From Rhodospirillaceae bacterium (GTDB lineage: Bacteria; Pseudomonadota; Alphaproteobacteria; Rhodospirillales; Magnetovibrionaceae), in NCBI GenBank assembly GCA_029881835.1, contig JAOULV010000108.1:1-5433 (forward strand): 5,433 nt of DNA, read 5' to 3'. Made by a program: the position numbers and the translations under genes. Shown here in pieces: positions 5,330 to 5,433 of this stretch (the first letter of the stretch is position 1; each line of letters begins with the position of its first letter). The notes under the pieces were generated by a model. It had not been told where the DNA came from. It saw only the letters and a list, made by a program, of their open reading frames with translations, and ran no database searches.

Positions 5330-5433
5330 TCAAATTTCCGGTTGCGGTTTGCCAATGCCACCTGGACCTTTGCCATCTGCGCCCTTTGCCTTATGTCCGG
5401 CGGCTGGAACCGATGTCTTGCGCCCACCCTCTT
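5330..5433 (-). CDS. ftsH: C-terminal tail of a probable ATP-dependent zinc metalloprotease FtsH (cut by window edge)
   Basis: Only the last 33 codons are visible, ending with TGA at 5330-5332. The translated tail EGGRKTSVPAAGHKAK, then GADGKGPGGIGKPQPEI, is low in complexity and rich in Gly, Lys and Pro. It closely resembles the disordered C-terminal extension of alphaproteobacterial FtsH, which commonly carries SVPxAG followed by a glycine-rich stretch and a PQP ending. FtsH is a membrane-anchored AAA+ protease that degrades misfolded and regulatory membrane proteins, but none of its AAA or zinc motifs is in the window. The position directly upstream of folP-glmM agrees with the conserved ftsH-folP-glmM order. 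The assignment rests on this tail and the context only. The other two minus frames give no better match. Confidence 0.68.
   Translation of the reverse strand, partial: EGGRKTSVPAAGHKAKGADGKGPGGIGKPQPEI

Overview
The window looks like ordinary chromosome from an alphaproteobacterium. Three things point that way: a MocR-type regulator whose N-terminus begins WTPNISGRPGPKY, a small DUF1127 protein ending KPFWKE, and an ftsH-folP-glmM-thiD gene string. Base composition looks roughly balanced by eye; it was not computed. No mobile element, CRISPR array, tRNA or rRNA was seen, and no stretch over 300 bases lacks a gene.

Layout. Positions 1-302 (minus strand) hold the first 100 codons of an AlaX-type trans-editing protein that runs off the left edge. 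Just upstream of it, on the same strand, is a small DUF1127 protein (327-590). About 100 bp of divergent regulatory DNA follows (591-693), then a full-length MocR regulator on the plus strand (694-2118), with a winged helix fused to an aminotransferase fold. The mocR stop codon directly abuts the stop codon of thiD, which points the other way. The rest of the window is a minus-strand housekeeping series, in transcription order: the last 33 codons of a probable ftsH (5330-5433), a strong hairpin (5267-5307), folP (4420-5244), a GC-rich stem-loop over the folP stop, glmM (2982-4325) and thiD (2119-2943).

How the genes work together. FolP makes dihydropteroate for folate, GlmM makes glucosamine-1-phosphate for peptidoglycan and LPS, and ThiD makes the pyrimidine half of thiamine. 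They share an operon neighbourhood rather than a pathway. The left part is the more interesting one. A PLP-dependent amino-acid-sensing type of regulator faces a DUF1127-alaX pair across overlapping divergent promoters. A GATAC-containing box recurs there three times: once just downstream of each predicted -10 element, and once as a perfect 16-bp palindrome inside the first codons of the DUF1127 gene. This suggests autoregulation of mocR and control of the DUF1127-alaX pair. All complete genes have intact frames. thiD begins with TTG and folP with GTG.
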